A stretch of 17,004 nt of DNA, taken from contig JAHLFU010000263.1 in assembly GCA_018883665.1 (NCBI GenBank), forward strand, positions 1-17,004, written 5' to 3'. Source of the DNA: Paraprevotella stercoravium. GTDB lineage: Bacteria > Bacteroidota > Bacteroidia > Bacteroidales > Bacteroidaceae. The notes beneath the pieces are model-generated. The model had not been told where the DNA came from and made no database searches. It saw nothing but the letters and a program-made list of their open reading frames with translations. Numbering within the stretch: position 1 is the first letter of the stretch; every line of letters starts with the position of its first letter. The position numbers and the translations under genes are program-made. Below, one piece after another: positions 6,662-15,249 of this stretch.

Positions 6662-7906
6662 TTAGAACACTGGAATGGTGTATACCAGTCCTAATGTTAT
6701 TCTTTGCATGTCATTATTTACCGCGCCTAACTTTCTGCCTTGTTCGGTATAATTATATTTTTTATAAAGCAGATGGGCATAGAAACGCAGATTATCCCGT
6801 TCGGGCATGGGAATATATTCCGCACAAAGCTGTCCGTTCCAGGTTCGTTTGTAGAGTCCTTTCGAGAATAACACTTCCCCGTTGGCTTTCGTTCCGTTGC
6901 TTTCATATACTCCGGCTGTTTCAAAAGCTCCTTTGATGAATACATTCCAGTTTTTATGCACCCGGTAGTCCAAGTTGGCAATTGTGGTGAAGTATTCTAC
7001 ATTTTGCGCGGATACAGGTGTCCATTGAACGGCGTTTTCATCTGAGACAGTCAAATCGCTTAACTGGCTGACCTGTCCTTTTGTATCCAGTCCCTCACGT
7101 GAGTACATAAAGTCCAGATAGGCTGTGACGGGACCTTTTTTCCATACATTACCGCCTGTAAGCATCAACAGGTTCTTGTTTTTAGCCATATTTCCGAATG
7201 AAGCGGAATATTGCAACATGAGTGCTTTGTCGGCAAAATAACCGATCCATTGTGTGCCCGCAATGAGTGGAGCCTTGGATTTTTCTATTGTTGACGGTAC
7301 CGGATAAGGTAAAAAATGCTCCAAGGCATTGGGTATGGAGTTTGCCAGCTGTATTCCGAGCATTTGATTGGAGTTCATATGGAAATTTGCGGTTACTCCC
7401 GCACGACAAGGATTGAAGTAGTCGTTAAAATCAGAAAACTCACGTACATCCACTCCGTTTACCCAGCACTCATATCCGCTGACATTCAGGAACTGTTTGC
7501 CGATCATCAGTTCCAGCTTTTCTGTCGGTTGCCAGCGCACAAACGCCATTTCGATGGAGTTATTGATATTTTCCATTCCGCTCAGTTCGAAGGAACCGTT
7601 GATGTTCTGGCGAAAGTGAAAGGAAAGGGTAGGGGCGATGTCGCCATAGATTTCCCAGCGCATGCGACGTATTCTGAATTTTGACTCGGTAAATTCAAAA
7701 TTATGGAAATCTGTATGTTCGGTGGTGCAGAAATTGAAATTCATGTGTGAACTGAGCTCCCGTGCGTTCTCACCGGCCATCCGTTCATATAATGAAGGCT
7801 CGGTGGAAGCAGAATCCAGCATCGGAGCATGGTTCTGTGCCCAGGAGTCGGTAATCAAACAGAATAAACTTGAGAATACAAAAACTAGAAGCGATTGTCG
7901 TTTCAT
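6662..7906 (-). CDS. Outer-membrane porin, phosphate-selective porin O/P (Porin_O_P) type
   Basis: A 414-residue predicted outer-membrane beta-barrel of the Porin_O_P family. Residues 1-23 form a signal peptide (hydrophobic core LLVFVFSSLFCLI, cleavage likely after SWA). The family's early strands are visible as FRIRRMRWEIYGDIAPTLSFHF and FVRWQPTEKLELMIGKQFLN, with conserved Arg residues and the Gly-Lys-Gln turn. The rest alternates short aromatic-rich strands and turns. The chain ends in YTIPVF, with the terminal Phe expected for BAM-recognised barrels. The start is ATG 7906: the longer frame to 7987 would add 27 residues in front of a proper signal peptide and would run through the promoter. 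Family members are called phosphate- or polyphosphate-selective, but the residues here do not let me assign a solute. Confidence 0.88.
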   Translation of the reverse strand: MKRQSLLVFVFSSLFCLITDSWAQNHAPMLDSASTEPSLYERMAGENARELSSHMNFNFCTTEHTDFHNFEFTESKFRIRRMRWEIYGDIAPTLSFHFRQNINGSFELSGMENINNSIEMAFVRWQPTEKLELMIGKQFLNVSGYECWVNGVDVREFSDFNDYFNPCRAGVTANFHMNSNQMLGIQLANSIPNALEHFLPYPVPSTIEKSKAPLIAGTQWIGYFADKALMLQYSASFGNMAKNKNLLMLTGGNVWKKGPVTAYLDFMYSREGLDTKGQVSQLSDLTVSDENAVQWTPVSAQNVEYFTTIANLDYRVHKNWNVFIKGAFETAGVYESNGTKANGEVLFSKGLYKRTWNGQLCAEYIPMPERDNLRFYAHLLYKKYNYTEQGRKLGAVNNDMQRITLGLVYTIPVF

Positions 7907-7930
7907 GAATAAAAAATGAATAATGAGGTG

Positions 7931-7961
7931 CAAAGATATACAAAACCTGCGTGCCGCAAAA
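7931..7961 (-). promoter_or_regulatory. Complete sigma-ABfr promoter of the porin gene
   Basis: On the minus strand: TTTTG (7961-7957), 18 bp, then TATCTTTG (7938-7931). This is the only promoter in the window where both the -33 and -7 elements are clear. It lies about 25 bp upstream of the porin ATG, so the leader is short. The -33 box and most of the spacer fall inside the 3' arm of the tamL terminator. Confidence 0.82.
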
Positions 7962-7994
7962 TGAAATGATTCTGATTTTTGCGGCACGCAGGTT
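7940..7994 (-). terminator. Terminator of the tamB-tamL unit, overlapping the porin promoter
   Basis: An 18-bp perfect inverted repeat: 7944-7961 pairs with 7977-7994 through AACCTGCGTGCCGCAAAA and its complement, around a 15-base loop. Read on the minus strand it begins 22 bp after the tamL stop codon and ends in TTTTGT, so it should end the tamB-tamL transcript. The plus-strand reading also has a T-run inside the 3' arm but no gene to terminate. Confidence 0.85.
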
Positions 7995-8016
7995 GGCTGC
8001 TGTTCTGTAAATTCAT

Positions 8017-10491
8017 TTAGAAAGGATAACCTACCGCCAGATGATAAGCCAGACTGTTTTTGAAGCGCGGCAGATTATAATAACCGCTTTTACCCGTATC
8101 ATATGGAGCATGCAGTCCGACACCGACATCGAAGCGCAATACCAGGAAATCCAAATCATAGCGTACGCCCAGTCCGGTACCTAACGCTATCTCACGCCCC
8201 AGGCGCTTCAGGTCAAAGTTTCCGCCCGGACGGTTCGGATCGGCATGCATCAGCCATACATTACCCGCATCAAGGAAGGTGGCACCGTAAAGGCTGCCCA
8301 CAATCGGGAACCGGTATTCGAGATTGGCCTCAAATTTGATGTCTCCCATCTGATCAACATAAGAGTAGCGCGATAATCCCGGTACATTGGATCCCGGTCC
8401 TACACCACGCATGTTGAATGCGCGTATACTGTTGGCTCCACCGACATAGAACAGGTCGTTGTAAGGGGCATTGGTAGAGTTACCATAGCTGTATATTCCT
8501 CCTAAGGAGATGCGACCTACCAGGCTGCTCCGTGAAGTCAGTTTGAAGGATTGCCGGAAATCGGCAGAGATGCGCAGATATTGGGCAAAAGGCACATTGA
8601 ACAGTTTTTTGTCCTTTTGATGGAATGGTTTTCCGAAGGCTGCAAAGATGCCGGAAGTTACATTGCCGCTCTCTTTTATGTCCAGAATGAATGAAATGGG
8701 ATTGCGTGCCCTTTTACTGCTGGAATACGTCATGATATAGCGCATGGAAGGAACAAACTGGTTACGCATACTGATGTAAAGCGCTTCGTTGGCATTCATG
8801 ATCGAATCAAAGCGCTGCGTGGTCGACAGCAATTCATCGTAGTCCAGTCTGAAGGGAACGAATTCATGCTTCAGGCGTAGCTTGCTTTGATATGTGTAGG
8901 CTACTCTTGCCCCCAATGATACCATGCTGAAGAAATTTGCCCGGTTCAGCCAGGTGGCATCCAAAGTAAATGACGTACTGGTAAAGGCCTTTCGGGACAG
9001 TTTGCGCCATCCGGGCATAACAAGACGGGGATAATCCAAAGAAAGGGAAGTTCCGTACTCATAAGAGTTGATCACGGAGTTGTCGCCGATCACATTGGAA
9101 TTGGTTTGCCACTCATAGGAACCGTGTACTTCAAATTTCAGTTTCTCCGCACCTCGGAAAGCATTGCGTTTCGACATTCCGAAGGAGATACCGGGACCAA
9201 CCTGATCATTGCTTTTAGAGGTTACCTTGGCTTCGAACTCACCGTCATAAGGCTTGTCCAGTACTCCGTTGATTTCAATGTCCAGGGTATCGCTGGTCAT
9301 CATCGAATCACGCGGCACATATTTCATGCTCACCTGACTGAATACTCCCATACCGCTCAATTGTTCCTGTATAAAATTGTGCAGGTCTTCCCGATACAGA
9401 TCGCCTCTTTTGTAGAACAGATACCGGCGTATGGCATTCATTTTCAATGGTGTCTTGTGCTTCTTGTCGGAGAAGTACATTTTTATGTCCCGTCGTCCGA
9501 TTGAGTCGGTCAGTTCAAAATCGTTTTGCCGGTAGATGTTGATGCGTGTCTTTCCCAAATAATACTTTTTTTGTGCGGATTTGGGGATGTTTGCGGCCGG
9601 CATTACCTGAAGCTGTACTTTGTTTGGTTTGGCCACAGTATCGGCTCGGTAGGCAATATATTCGGGTTTATAATAAAAAAAGCCGTTGTTTCGGAACAGA
9701 CTGTTCAGGCGGCTTCTTTCTCCGTCAAGGTTCAGCACACTGAAGGCATCTCCTTTTTTGAGCAAGGTTTTTGCCATATTTTTCCGGATCAGGGTGTCGG
9801 CTCCTAACGAGAAATGCAGATAGGCGATCGAGTCCAGCCGATATAACTGGTTGGGCATGACCGTATAGGAGATTTTGGCTTCCCGGGGATTTTTCTGAGG
9901 AAGGATTTCATGAGTTACGGTACCGAAGAAGAAGCCGTAGTTCCGCAGGGTGTTTTGTGCCACAAGAGAACGCACCTCCGGATTTACAGTACTGATAAAT
10001 ACTGGAGTCGCCGCAAACTGATTGAAGATCCATTTGCCGAACTTGTTCTTGGAATTTACGAAACTGTTATAGATCCACAGACGCAAGGGAAAAGGATGGC
10101 GTATTGTGGAGCTTCCCATGAGCGAAGCGTTGGGAGCATAGGCCAGTGCCGCCTCAACCTCTTCTTTTGCTTTGGTATAGGCCGCTTCAAGATCTTCCTC
10201 TTCCTTCCTGATGGAATCTTTTTGTTCTTTGGTCAGTTCCTTTTTTTCCAATACGGAGACATTTTTCTTGATGAGCACCTCATCTACAGTTTTATAGGCG
10301 TCGGCCAATGAGGTAATGACTCCTTTCTCCTTTTCCTTTTTCTTTTTCTTGGTTCCTGCCTGATATCCGAATGCTATTTCTTCTATACCGGCATACAGAG
10401 TCTCGTCTTCGGGGATGTTTCTGGTAGTAGAACATCCCGAAGCGATGATCAGGCAGCACAAGGTATAAATTATATTTTTTATTCTCATCAT
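8017..10491 (-). CDS. tamL: TamL-type lipidated BamA/TamA-family outer-membrane protein
   Basis: An 824-residue Omp85-superfamily barrel that, with TamB, forms an envelope-spanning translocation and assembly module. Residues 1-20 are a lipoprotein signal with lipobox ASGC (Cys20), followed by STTRNIPEDETLY. A lipid-anchored N-terminus is the feature that separates TamL from proteobacterial TamA. A Lys/Glu-rich segment (48-56) and a charged, probably helical stretch (to about 118) follow. POTRA-like repeats run to about 430, then the barrel. The conserved loop-6 motif is SIRAF (688-692), equivalent to VRGF, within GGANSIRAFNMRGVGPGS. The chain ends in GYPF with terminal Phe. Two adjacent ATG codons (10491 and 10488) are equally possible starts. 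The gene begins 3 bp after the tamB stop, indicating translational coupling. The gene name is my assignment from family and context. Confidence 0.9.
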   Translation of the reverse strand: MMRIKNIIYTLCCLIIASGCSTTRNIPEDETLYAGIEEIAFGYQAGTKKKKKEKEKGVITSLADAYKTVDEVLIKKNVSVLEKKELTKEQKDSIRKEEEDLEAAYTKAKEEVEAALAYAPNASLMGSSTIRHPFPLRLWIYNSFVNSKNKFGKWIFNQFAATPVFISTVNPEVRSLVAQNTLRNYGFFFGTVTHEILPQKNPREAKISYTVMPNQLYRLDSIAYLHFSLGADTLIRKNMAKTLLKKGDAFSVLNLDGERSRLNSLFRNNGFFYYKPEYIAYRADTVAKPNKVQLQVMPAANIPKSAQKKYYLGKTRINIYRQNDFELTDSIGRRDIKMYFSDKKHKTPLKMNAIRRYLFYKRGDLYREDLHNFIQEQLSGMGVFSQVSMKYVPRDSMMTSDTLDIEINGVLDKPYDGEFEAKVTSKSNDQVGPGISFGMSKRNAFRGAEKLKFEVHGSYEWQTNSNVIGDNSVINSYEYGTSLSLDYPRLVMPGWRKLSRKAFTSTSFTLDATWLNRANFFSMVSLGARVAYTYQSKLRLKHEFVPFRLDYDELLSTTQRFDSIMNANEALYISMRNQFVPSMRYIMTYSSSKRARNPISFILDIKESGNVTSGIFAAFGKPFHQKDKKLFNVPFAQYLRISADFRQSFKLTSRSSLVGRISLGGIYSYGNSTNAPYNDLFYVGGANSIRAFNMRGVGPGSNVPGLSRYSYVDQMGDIKFEANLEYRFPIVGSLYGATFLDAGNVWLMHADPNRPGGNFDLKRLGREIALGTGLGVRYDLDFLVLRFDVGVGLHAPYDTGKSGYYNLPRFKNSLAYHLAVGYPF

Positions 10492-10494
10492 GCG

Positions 10495-13400
10495 TTATTT
10501 CTCTTGATTTACGGTTTTGGGTTGTGTCTCCTGCTTATTCTGCTTTCTTTTGAAAATGAAGAGTTCTCCCAGTCGGCTCATCTTTTTGCGGAGTACCAGA
10601 CCGGCACCCATTTCAGTGAGTTCACCTTCAAGCAAGGATTCATAACTTTTATCATAAAATACTTTCACATATCGGGTTGCGGAATTATCCAGTCGATATT
10701 CCACAGACACGTTGTCAATTAAAGTTTCTCCGGTATTTTCTACATTTTCTCCGGTAGAAACCTTTCCTCCAACAATGACACTGATCCGGTTACCCCAGAA
10801 ACGTTTGGCAAACTGGAAAGAATAGTCTGTCTGGTTGGTTCCGCTGGCTGAAGTGGAATTTTCCATTCCGATACTCAGGTCGATCGTACTCAACGCGCGT
10901 CCGCTGATTTTGGAAATTTCACTCTGTAGATAAGCGTTCAGCGCATTGGATGTAGAGAAACTGTTCGCATTATTATTGGAGAGATACATTCCTGTAGCCA
11001 GCATTGTAACAGCCAGACGTCCGCGCTGTTCCACGGACATGGAGGCCAGTTCATTTTGCACGTTCATATCTTCAGGAGCTTCCAGTGTGAATTCCAGTCC
11101 CATATTCTCCAGGGTCTGGCTGATGGCAATTCCTACATCAAAGCTTACGGTGCGTGGAACGTCATTCTCGGTAACAGTGGTACGTACCCGTTCGGTGGCC
11201 GACAGGTTCAGACGCGGATTCAGCATATTTCCGGTAAATTCCACATAACTTCCGCTCTTGATTGTAAATGTTTTCAGCGGAATGATCGGTAAGGAATAAC
11301 GCATTTCACCACTGAGCACTTCGTAACGTCCGCTTAACTGCAAGTCGCCGTCGGGTGTATAGATCATGGTCAGGGTACCTCCTCCTTCCAGATCGATGTA
11401 ATGAGAACGGTCCGGACTGAGCAGGCAGTGTACCTGGGCCGCCTGATCTATGTTTAACACCATAACCATGTCAATATTCATCGGTTTGGGGCGTACTACC
11501 TGAACGTGTTCGGTCGTATCAGAAAAATCCGTAAAGGTTACCAGGTCGCTTAATCGGTCCTCGACCGTAAGCGGAGAGTCTTTCAGGACATAAGTCACAT
11601 CCGTGCTTCCCAATACATTCAGCTGTCCGCGCATGCTGATGTCACTCATGTCTCCCTTTAACGTAGTGTTCAGATCAACCATGACCCGTCCGTATGCCGT
11701 AGCATCTTTGGTTTTTGACGCATTGATCAGCTCAAAGCTGCGGGCCTGCATATTCAGGTCCAGTCTGATATTGTCCAGTTCCTTCAGGTTGACCGTACCG
11801 TCTACGGTTAACGGGTTTCTGTTTGAACCATACAGGTCAATTTTATTCAGTTTCAGCAGGTTATCCTGGATTTCCAGAGAGTCTTTGTTGATGCGGAGCG
11901 CCAGACTGTATTCTTTTGATTTGATATTGGTCTCATCCAGCAGAACCTTGCCATTGATTCTTGGCTTGGCTGTGCTTCCGGTGAGACTGATATTTCCATT
12001 GGCATAACCGCTTAAGGTTGCCAGCTGGTCGCTGATAAATCCGTTGGCCATGGAAAGAGGGAAGCTTAATAGTCTCAGATTGATGTCCAAAGCCTCCTGT
12101 TCCGAATTGCCGTTATAACTACCTGACAAGGTGGCTACCTCCTTACGGTTTTGCAGGATCATGGCATCTACGGCATGAGTACCGTCATTGTCCGGCATAT
12201 AGATAAGACTTAGTCCGATATCTCCTAATGGCGCGGTTTCATAAGCCATATTCTGTATTTCCAGTTCGCTGCTTAGAGAGAGTTCTTCCTCGGTGCGCAT
12301 CATGTGGGTATCTCCTTTCAGGAAACCGCTGATACGCGGAGCGTAGGGAATGACAGAGGTCAGCTCACCCAGATTTATGTGGCTTAAGGACACGGTAAGA
12401 TCCTGCAGCACATGTTCGCTTGTACTGCTGTAAATCTGTATACCCGTACTGTCGTCTGCCTGCAGATCAATATTGGCTTCCACTTCCCGTTTATTTCCCA
12501 GGAAGATAAAGTTGTCCCGATTCAGTTTGAAGCGTCGGTAAGCCAGAATAGGCTCTGCCGGATAAAGAGAGATGCGTGCTCCGGAATCCTCGATATGGGC
12601 CAGAGCACCTATGTCAACTCCCTTTTTCCGTTTTTCGTCATAATATACAAGTTTTACTCCGGCACCGGTAGCATAGATATTGGCATTCAGCAAGGCTTCG
12701 AAAACGATCTGTTTGTTTTTAGGACCGTTTTTGATACGGCTGTTTAGCTTTACTCCGGTAGAGTCCTGATAAATCTGAGTCTGTATGGTGTCAATCAAAA
12801 TGCCGCCGGTGTTCAGGCTATAGATATGTCCTCCGCCATTAAGGCCGACGTTAGGGTCACTTTCCAGATCAAAAAACATATTTCTGAGATGATATCCGCT
12901 GGAAGCCAGATAATTGATAATCGGATTGTCTCCTCCGGATATGATCTTCAGTCTGAGCATCGGCAGTAATTGTTTGAGGGAATCCTGGTCAATGTGTTTC
13001 CGCTTTACCTGTTCGTTCAGGGCATTCAGAAATTCTGTGGCTTTTCTGCTGATATCGTTATAATTCTCCCGTGCGCTGACATTCAGCAGCATATCTCCGG
13101 ATTCCAGGTAGGCATAAGTTGTATCGGGATAGGCCAGAGCCTTCAGTCTCAGATCCTTTGTCTTGTAAGAGGAATCGGGCGTACTGAGCAACAGGTTGCT
13201 GATTTGTGCTTCCACTTCATGTCGTTCTTTCAAATCAGATGCCCCGCTCATATTCAGGGTCAGATCCGTTTTAAGCGGTTTGGGAGAAACTCCCAATCTA
13301 TAAAGGTCCATCTGTTCCAGTCCCATATGCAGCTCTGCGCTGATTTCCTTTTTGTCAAGCAGGGCTTTCAGATAGGTATTTATTTTGAATAGCGGGGTGG

Positions 13401-15096
13401 TGCCGTTTAGGGTGGCTATGGCTTCCCCCTTTTGCAGAGATGTATTCAGTTCGATACCGCTGATATGCAGTTTTCCGTATTCTAAAGAGTCCAGAGATAA
13501 TTGTCCGTCGAGGCTCGTGTAGCGTGACAACGGATCTGTGCCCCGTCCCCGAATGTGGGCCGAAGCAGAGATATGATATAGCGAATCCTGAGGCAGGAAG
13601 TGGGTCAGATTCAGGTTCTGCACCTTCAGGTCGGCGCGATAGCTCATCTGTTTTTGGTGGAAAGAGCCTTTCATCTGTACGTGTCCCCGGTCTTCTCTAA
13701 GCTGAAGGTCGGCCTGATATTGAGGTCCGTTAATGCCAACCTTTCCATTTAGGGTAATGGGGGGCAGAGCTATACCTTGCATGCCTCCCGGTCCGGCCAG
13801 TGCCTTGATAAAATCAATATTCTGCGTGTTTCCGTTTATCTGGATATTGCCGCGCAGTTTCTCCATATCCGTTACATTCCAGGCTTCCCCCTTGGCTTTT
13901 AAGGTAAAGGCGCCCGGAAGCTGTACGTCCAGAGCCTGCAGTTTCAGACGTGACATGTTTCCGTCTGCAGATACCCGGACTGTCATCGGACGGTTGGGGT
14001 AGGCCTTGGCAAAACTTTTGGGCAGACCACCGCCAAACAGCAGCAAATCCTGTTTGCCGATGCTTCCCAACAGGCGCACCATAAAGTTTCCCGGTTCCTT
14101 GGCGGTGGCATCTACCGCTGTCCATACCATATTGACTGCCGCTTTCAGATAAGAGTCCGGAGTATTCAATACCAGTTGCGGCGATTGGATTCCGGCACTG
14201 TCCAGACGGATCTGTCCGTTGAGATTTGTTACAGAGAGTCCGCTTTTCTCTTTCAGGGCAACTTCATTGATTTTTGCCTGAAGCAACATCGGTTCCAGAT
14301 TAAAATCTACAGAATCGATACCGATTTCAATGTTGTGACACAGAATATGATTGTAATCCAGGCCGGAAACAGGATCCGCCGTGGTTATGTCGTATTTCAG
14401 CGTGTCGGCTTGCAGATTGAATTGTCGGGCGGTATAGTGATTCTTTTCCAGATCGACCAAACCGTCTTTCAGTAATACCTTTTGCAGTTTGCTGTCTATC
14501 TGCATGGTGTCGCCCGGCATGCTGAGATACAGGCGGGTATTGTCAATACCCACTTTCTTTATTCGGATCTTCCACAACACCGGTCCGCTTTCCGTGGTGT
14601 CTTCAGAGGTAGAATCATTCAGCAGAATCCGCACATCAGAATTTTCCAGCAAGGCATTATTGACAACAACATCGGATTCTTTCAGGTCAATTCCGTGAGA
14701 GTCTATAAAGAAACGTCCCACTTCTCCCTGAATGGATACTCCGGGAATGATTTTCTGGGTGTTTACCAGGCCGCTGTTCAAGGTGATGCCTTCTACATCC
14801 ACTATCCCCTGTAATAAATGAGTCAGGCGCAGATCTACAATCAGAGATTCCACGCCCACAAGCAATCCGTTGCTGAGGTCGTTCATCCGGAATTCTTCCA
14901 GTTTCAGATCCAGAGGAAAGGAGAGGCGCAGGTTTTTTACCGAAACCTGAGTTTCCGTATTTTCAGAGATGTATTCTGTGACCGTACGTACCGCAAAGCG
15001 CTGTATCGGTGGAATGTAGAGCAATATAGAGAGTATGATGAACAAAATGACAGGACTCAAAAGGATCCCAATTGTCCATTTCAGAAACTTTTTCAT
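10495..15096 (-). CDS. tamB: TamB-like translocation and assembly module protein (DUF490/TamB C-terminal domain)
   Basis: A 1533-residue envelope protein. An uncleaved N-terminal helix (about residues 7-27) anchors it in the inner membrane. The long middle is made of repeating beta segments of AsmA/VPS13-like character, thought in this family to form a hydrophobic groove across the periplasm for lipid transport or barrel assembly. The C-terminal TamB domain (about 1060-1500) is recognisable from LASMSVEQRGRLAVTMLATG, the helix with ALNAYLQSEISKISG, and the strands ending LDNSATRYVKVFYDKSYE. E. coli TamB is 1259 residues; the larger size is usual in Bacteroidota. A basic, Gln-rich tail follows. 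ATG 15096 is chosen: the frame opens 24 bp earlier only with TTG, and ATG gives a proper anchor. No Shine-Dalgarno is seen. It is the first gene of the unit with tamL. Confidence 0.92.
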   Translation of the reverse strand: MKKFLKWTIGILLSPVILFIILSILLYIPPIQRFAVRTVTEYISENTETQVSVKNLRLSFPLDLKLEEFRMNDLSNGLLVGVESLIVDLRLTHLLQGIVDVEGITLNSGLVNTQKIIPGVSIQGEVGRFFIDSHGIDLKESDVVVNNALLENSDVRILLNDSTSEDTTESGPVLWKIRIKKVGIDNTRLYLSMPGDTMQIDSKLQKVLLKDGLVDLEKNHYTARQFNLQADTLKYDITTADPVSGLDYNHILCHNIEIGIDSVDFNLEPMLLQAKINEVALKEKSGLSVTNLNGQIRLDSAGIQSPQLVLNTPDSYLKAAVNMVWTAVDATAKEPGNFMVRLLGSIGKQDLLLFGGGLPKSFAKAYPNRPMTVRVSADGNMSRLKLQALDVQLPGAFTLKAKGEAWNVTDMEKLRGNIQINGNTQNIDFIKALAGPGGMQGIALPPITLNGKVGINGPQYQADLQLREDRGHVQMKGSFHQKQMSYRADLKVQNLNLTHFLPQDSLYHISASAHIRGRGTDPLSRYTSLDGQLSLDSLEYGKLHISGIELNTSLQKGEAIATLNGTTPLFKINTYLKALLDKKEISAELHMGLEQMDLYRLGVSPKPLKTDLTLNMSGASDLKERHEVEAQISNLLLSTPDSSYKTKDLRLKALAYPDTTYAYLESGDMLLNVSARENYNDISRKATEFLNALNEQVKRKHIDQDSLKQLLPMLRLKIISGGDNPIINYLASSGYHLRNMFFDLESDPNVGLNGGGHIYSLNTGGILIDTIQTQIYQDSTGVKLNSRIKNGPKNKQIVFEALLNANIYATGAGVKLVYYDEKRKKGVDIGALAHIEDSGARISLYPAEPILAYRRFKLNRDNFIFLGNKREVEANIDLQADDSTGIQIYSSTSEHVLQDLTVSLSHINLGELTSVIPYAPRISGFLKGDTHMMRTEEELSLSSELEIQNMAYETAPLGDIGLSLIYMPDNDGTHAVDAMILQNRKEVATLSGSYNGNSEQEALDINLRLLSFPLSMANGFISDQLATLSGYANGNISLTGSTAKPRINGKVLLDETNIKSKEYSLALRINKDSLEIQDNLLKLNKIDLYGSNRNPLTVDGTVNLKELDNIRLDLNMQARSFELINASKTKDATAYGRVMVDLNTTLKGDMSDISMRGQLNVLGSTDVTYVLKDSPLTVEDRLSDLVTFTDFSDTTEHVQVVRPKPMNIDMVMVLNIDQAAQVHCLLSPDRSHYIDLEGGGTLTMIYTPDGDLQLSGRYEVLSGEMRYSLPIIPLKTFTIKSGSYVEFTGNMLNPRLNLSATERVRTTVTENDVPRTVSFDVGIAISQTLENMGLEFTLEAPEDMNVQNELASMSVEQRGRLAVTMLATGMYLSNNNANSFSTSNALNAYLQSEISKISGRALSTIDLSIGMENSTSASGTNQTDYSFQFAKRFWGNRISVIVGGKVSTGENVENTGETLIDNVSVEYRLDNSATRYVKVFYDKSYESLLEGELTEMGAGLVLRKKMSRLGELFIFKRKQNKQETQPKTVNQEK

Positions 15097-15133
15097 AAAA
15101 ATAAAAGGTATAGTTTTCAATTTTAATTAGATA

Positions 15134-15141
15134 CAAAGATA
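15134..15141 (-). promoter_or_regulatory. -7 box of the tamB-tamL unit
   Basis: On the minus strand this reads TATCTTTG, the preferred -7 form, 38 bp upstream of the tamB ATG and giving a leader of roughly 30 nt. The -33 region has no good TTTG. Confidence 0.68.
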
Positions 15142-15178
15142 TGAATTAATTCCAACTATTCATGAAAACCTGAAGTTT

Positions 15179-15186
15179 TATCTTTG
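15179..15186 (+). promoter_or_regulatory. Upstream -7 box before the cyclophilin gene
   Basis: TATCTTTG, 64 bp upstream of the chosen start at 15250. Transcripts from here would carry a leader of about 55 nt and would also include an in-frame ATG at 15193. A second box lies 46 bp further on. No clear -33 element. Confidence 0.5.
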
Positions 15187-15224
15187 AAATACATGGAAAT
15201 ACCTTCTTATTCAAATGAAAAACT

Positions 15225-15232
15225 TATCTTTG
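15225..15232 (+). promoter_or_regulatory. Proximal -7 box before the cyclophilin gene
   Basis: TATCTTTG followed by CA, as in many Bacteroides promoters, only 18 bp upstream of ATG 15250. A transcript from here would have a leader of about 12 nt containing AAGAGG. It would exclude the alternative starts at 15184 and 15193. The -33 element is weak. Confidence 0.6.
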
Positions 15233-15249
15233 CAAATAAAAAGAGGATT

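Noticed and set aside
7907..7987. 27-residue N-terminal extension of the porin
   Set aside because: It would place residues before a canonical signal peptide and would need a transcript starting upstream of the clear promoter at 7931-7961.
15097..15120. TTG-initiated extension of tamB by eight residues
   Set aside because: The ATG at 15096 gives the expected positively charged N-terminus and anchor helix. The added residues fit nothing.
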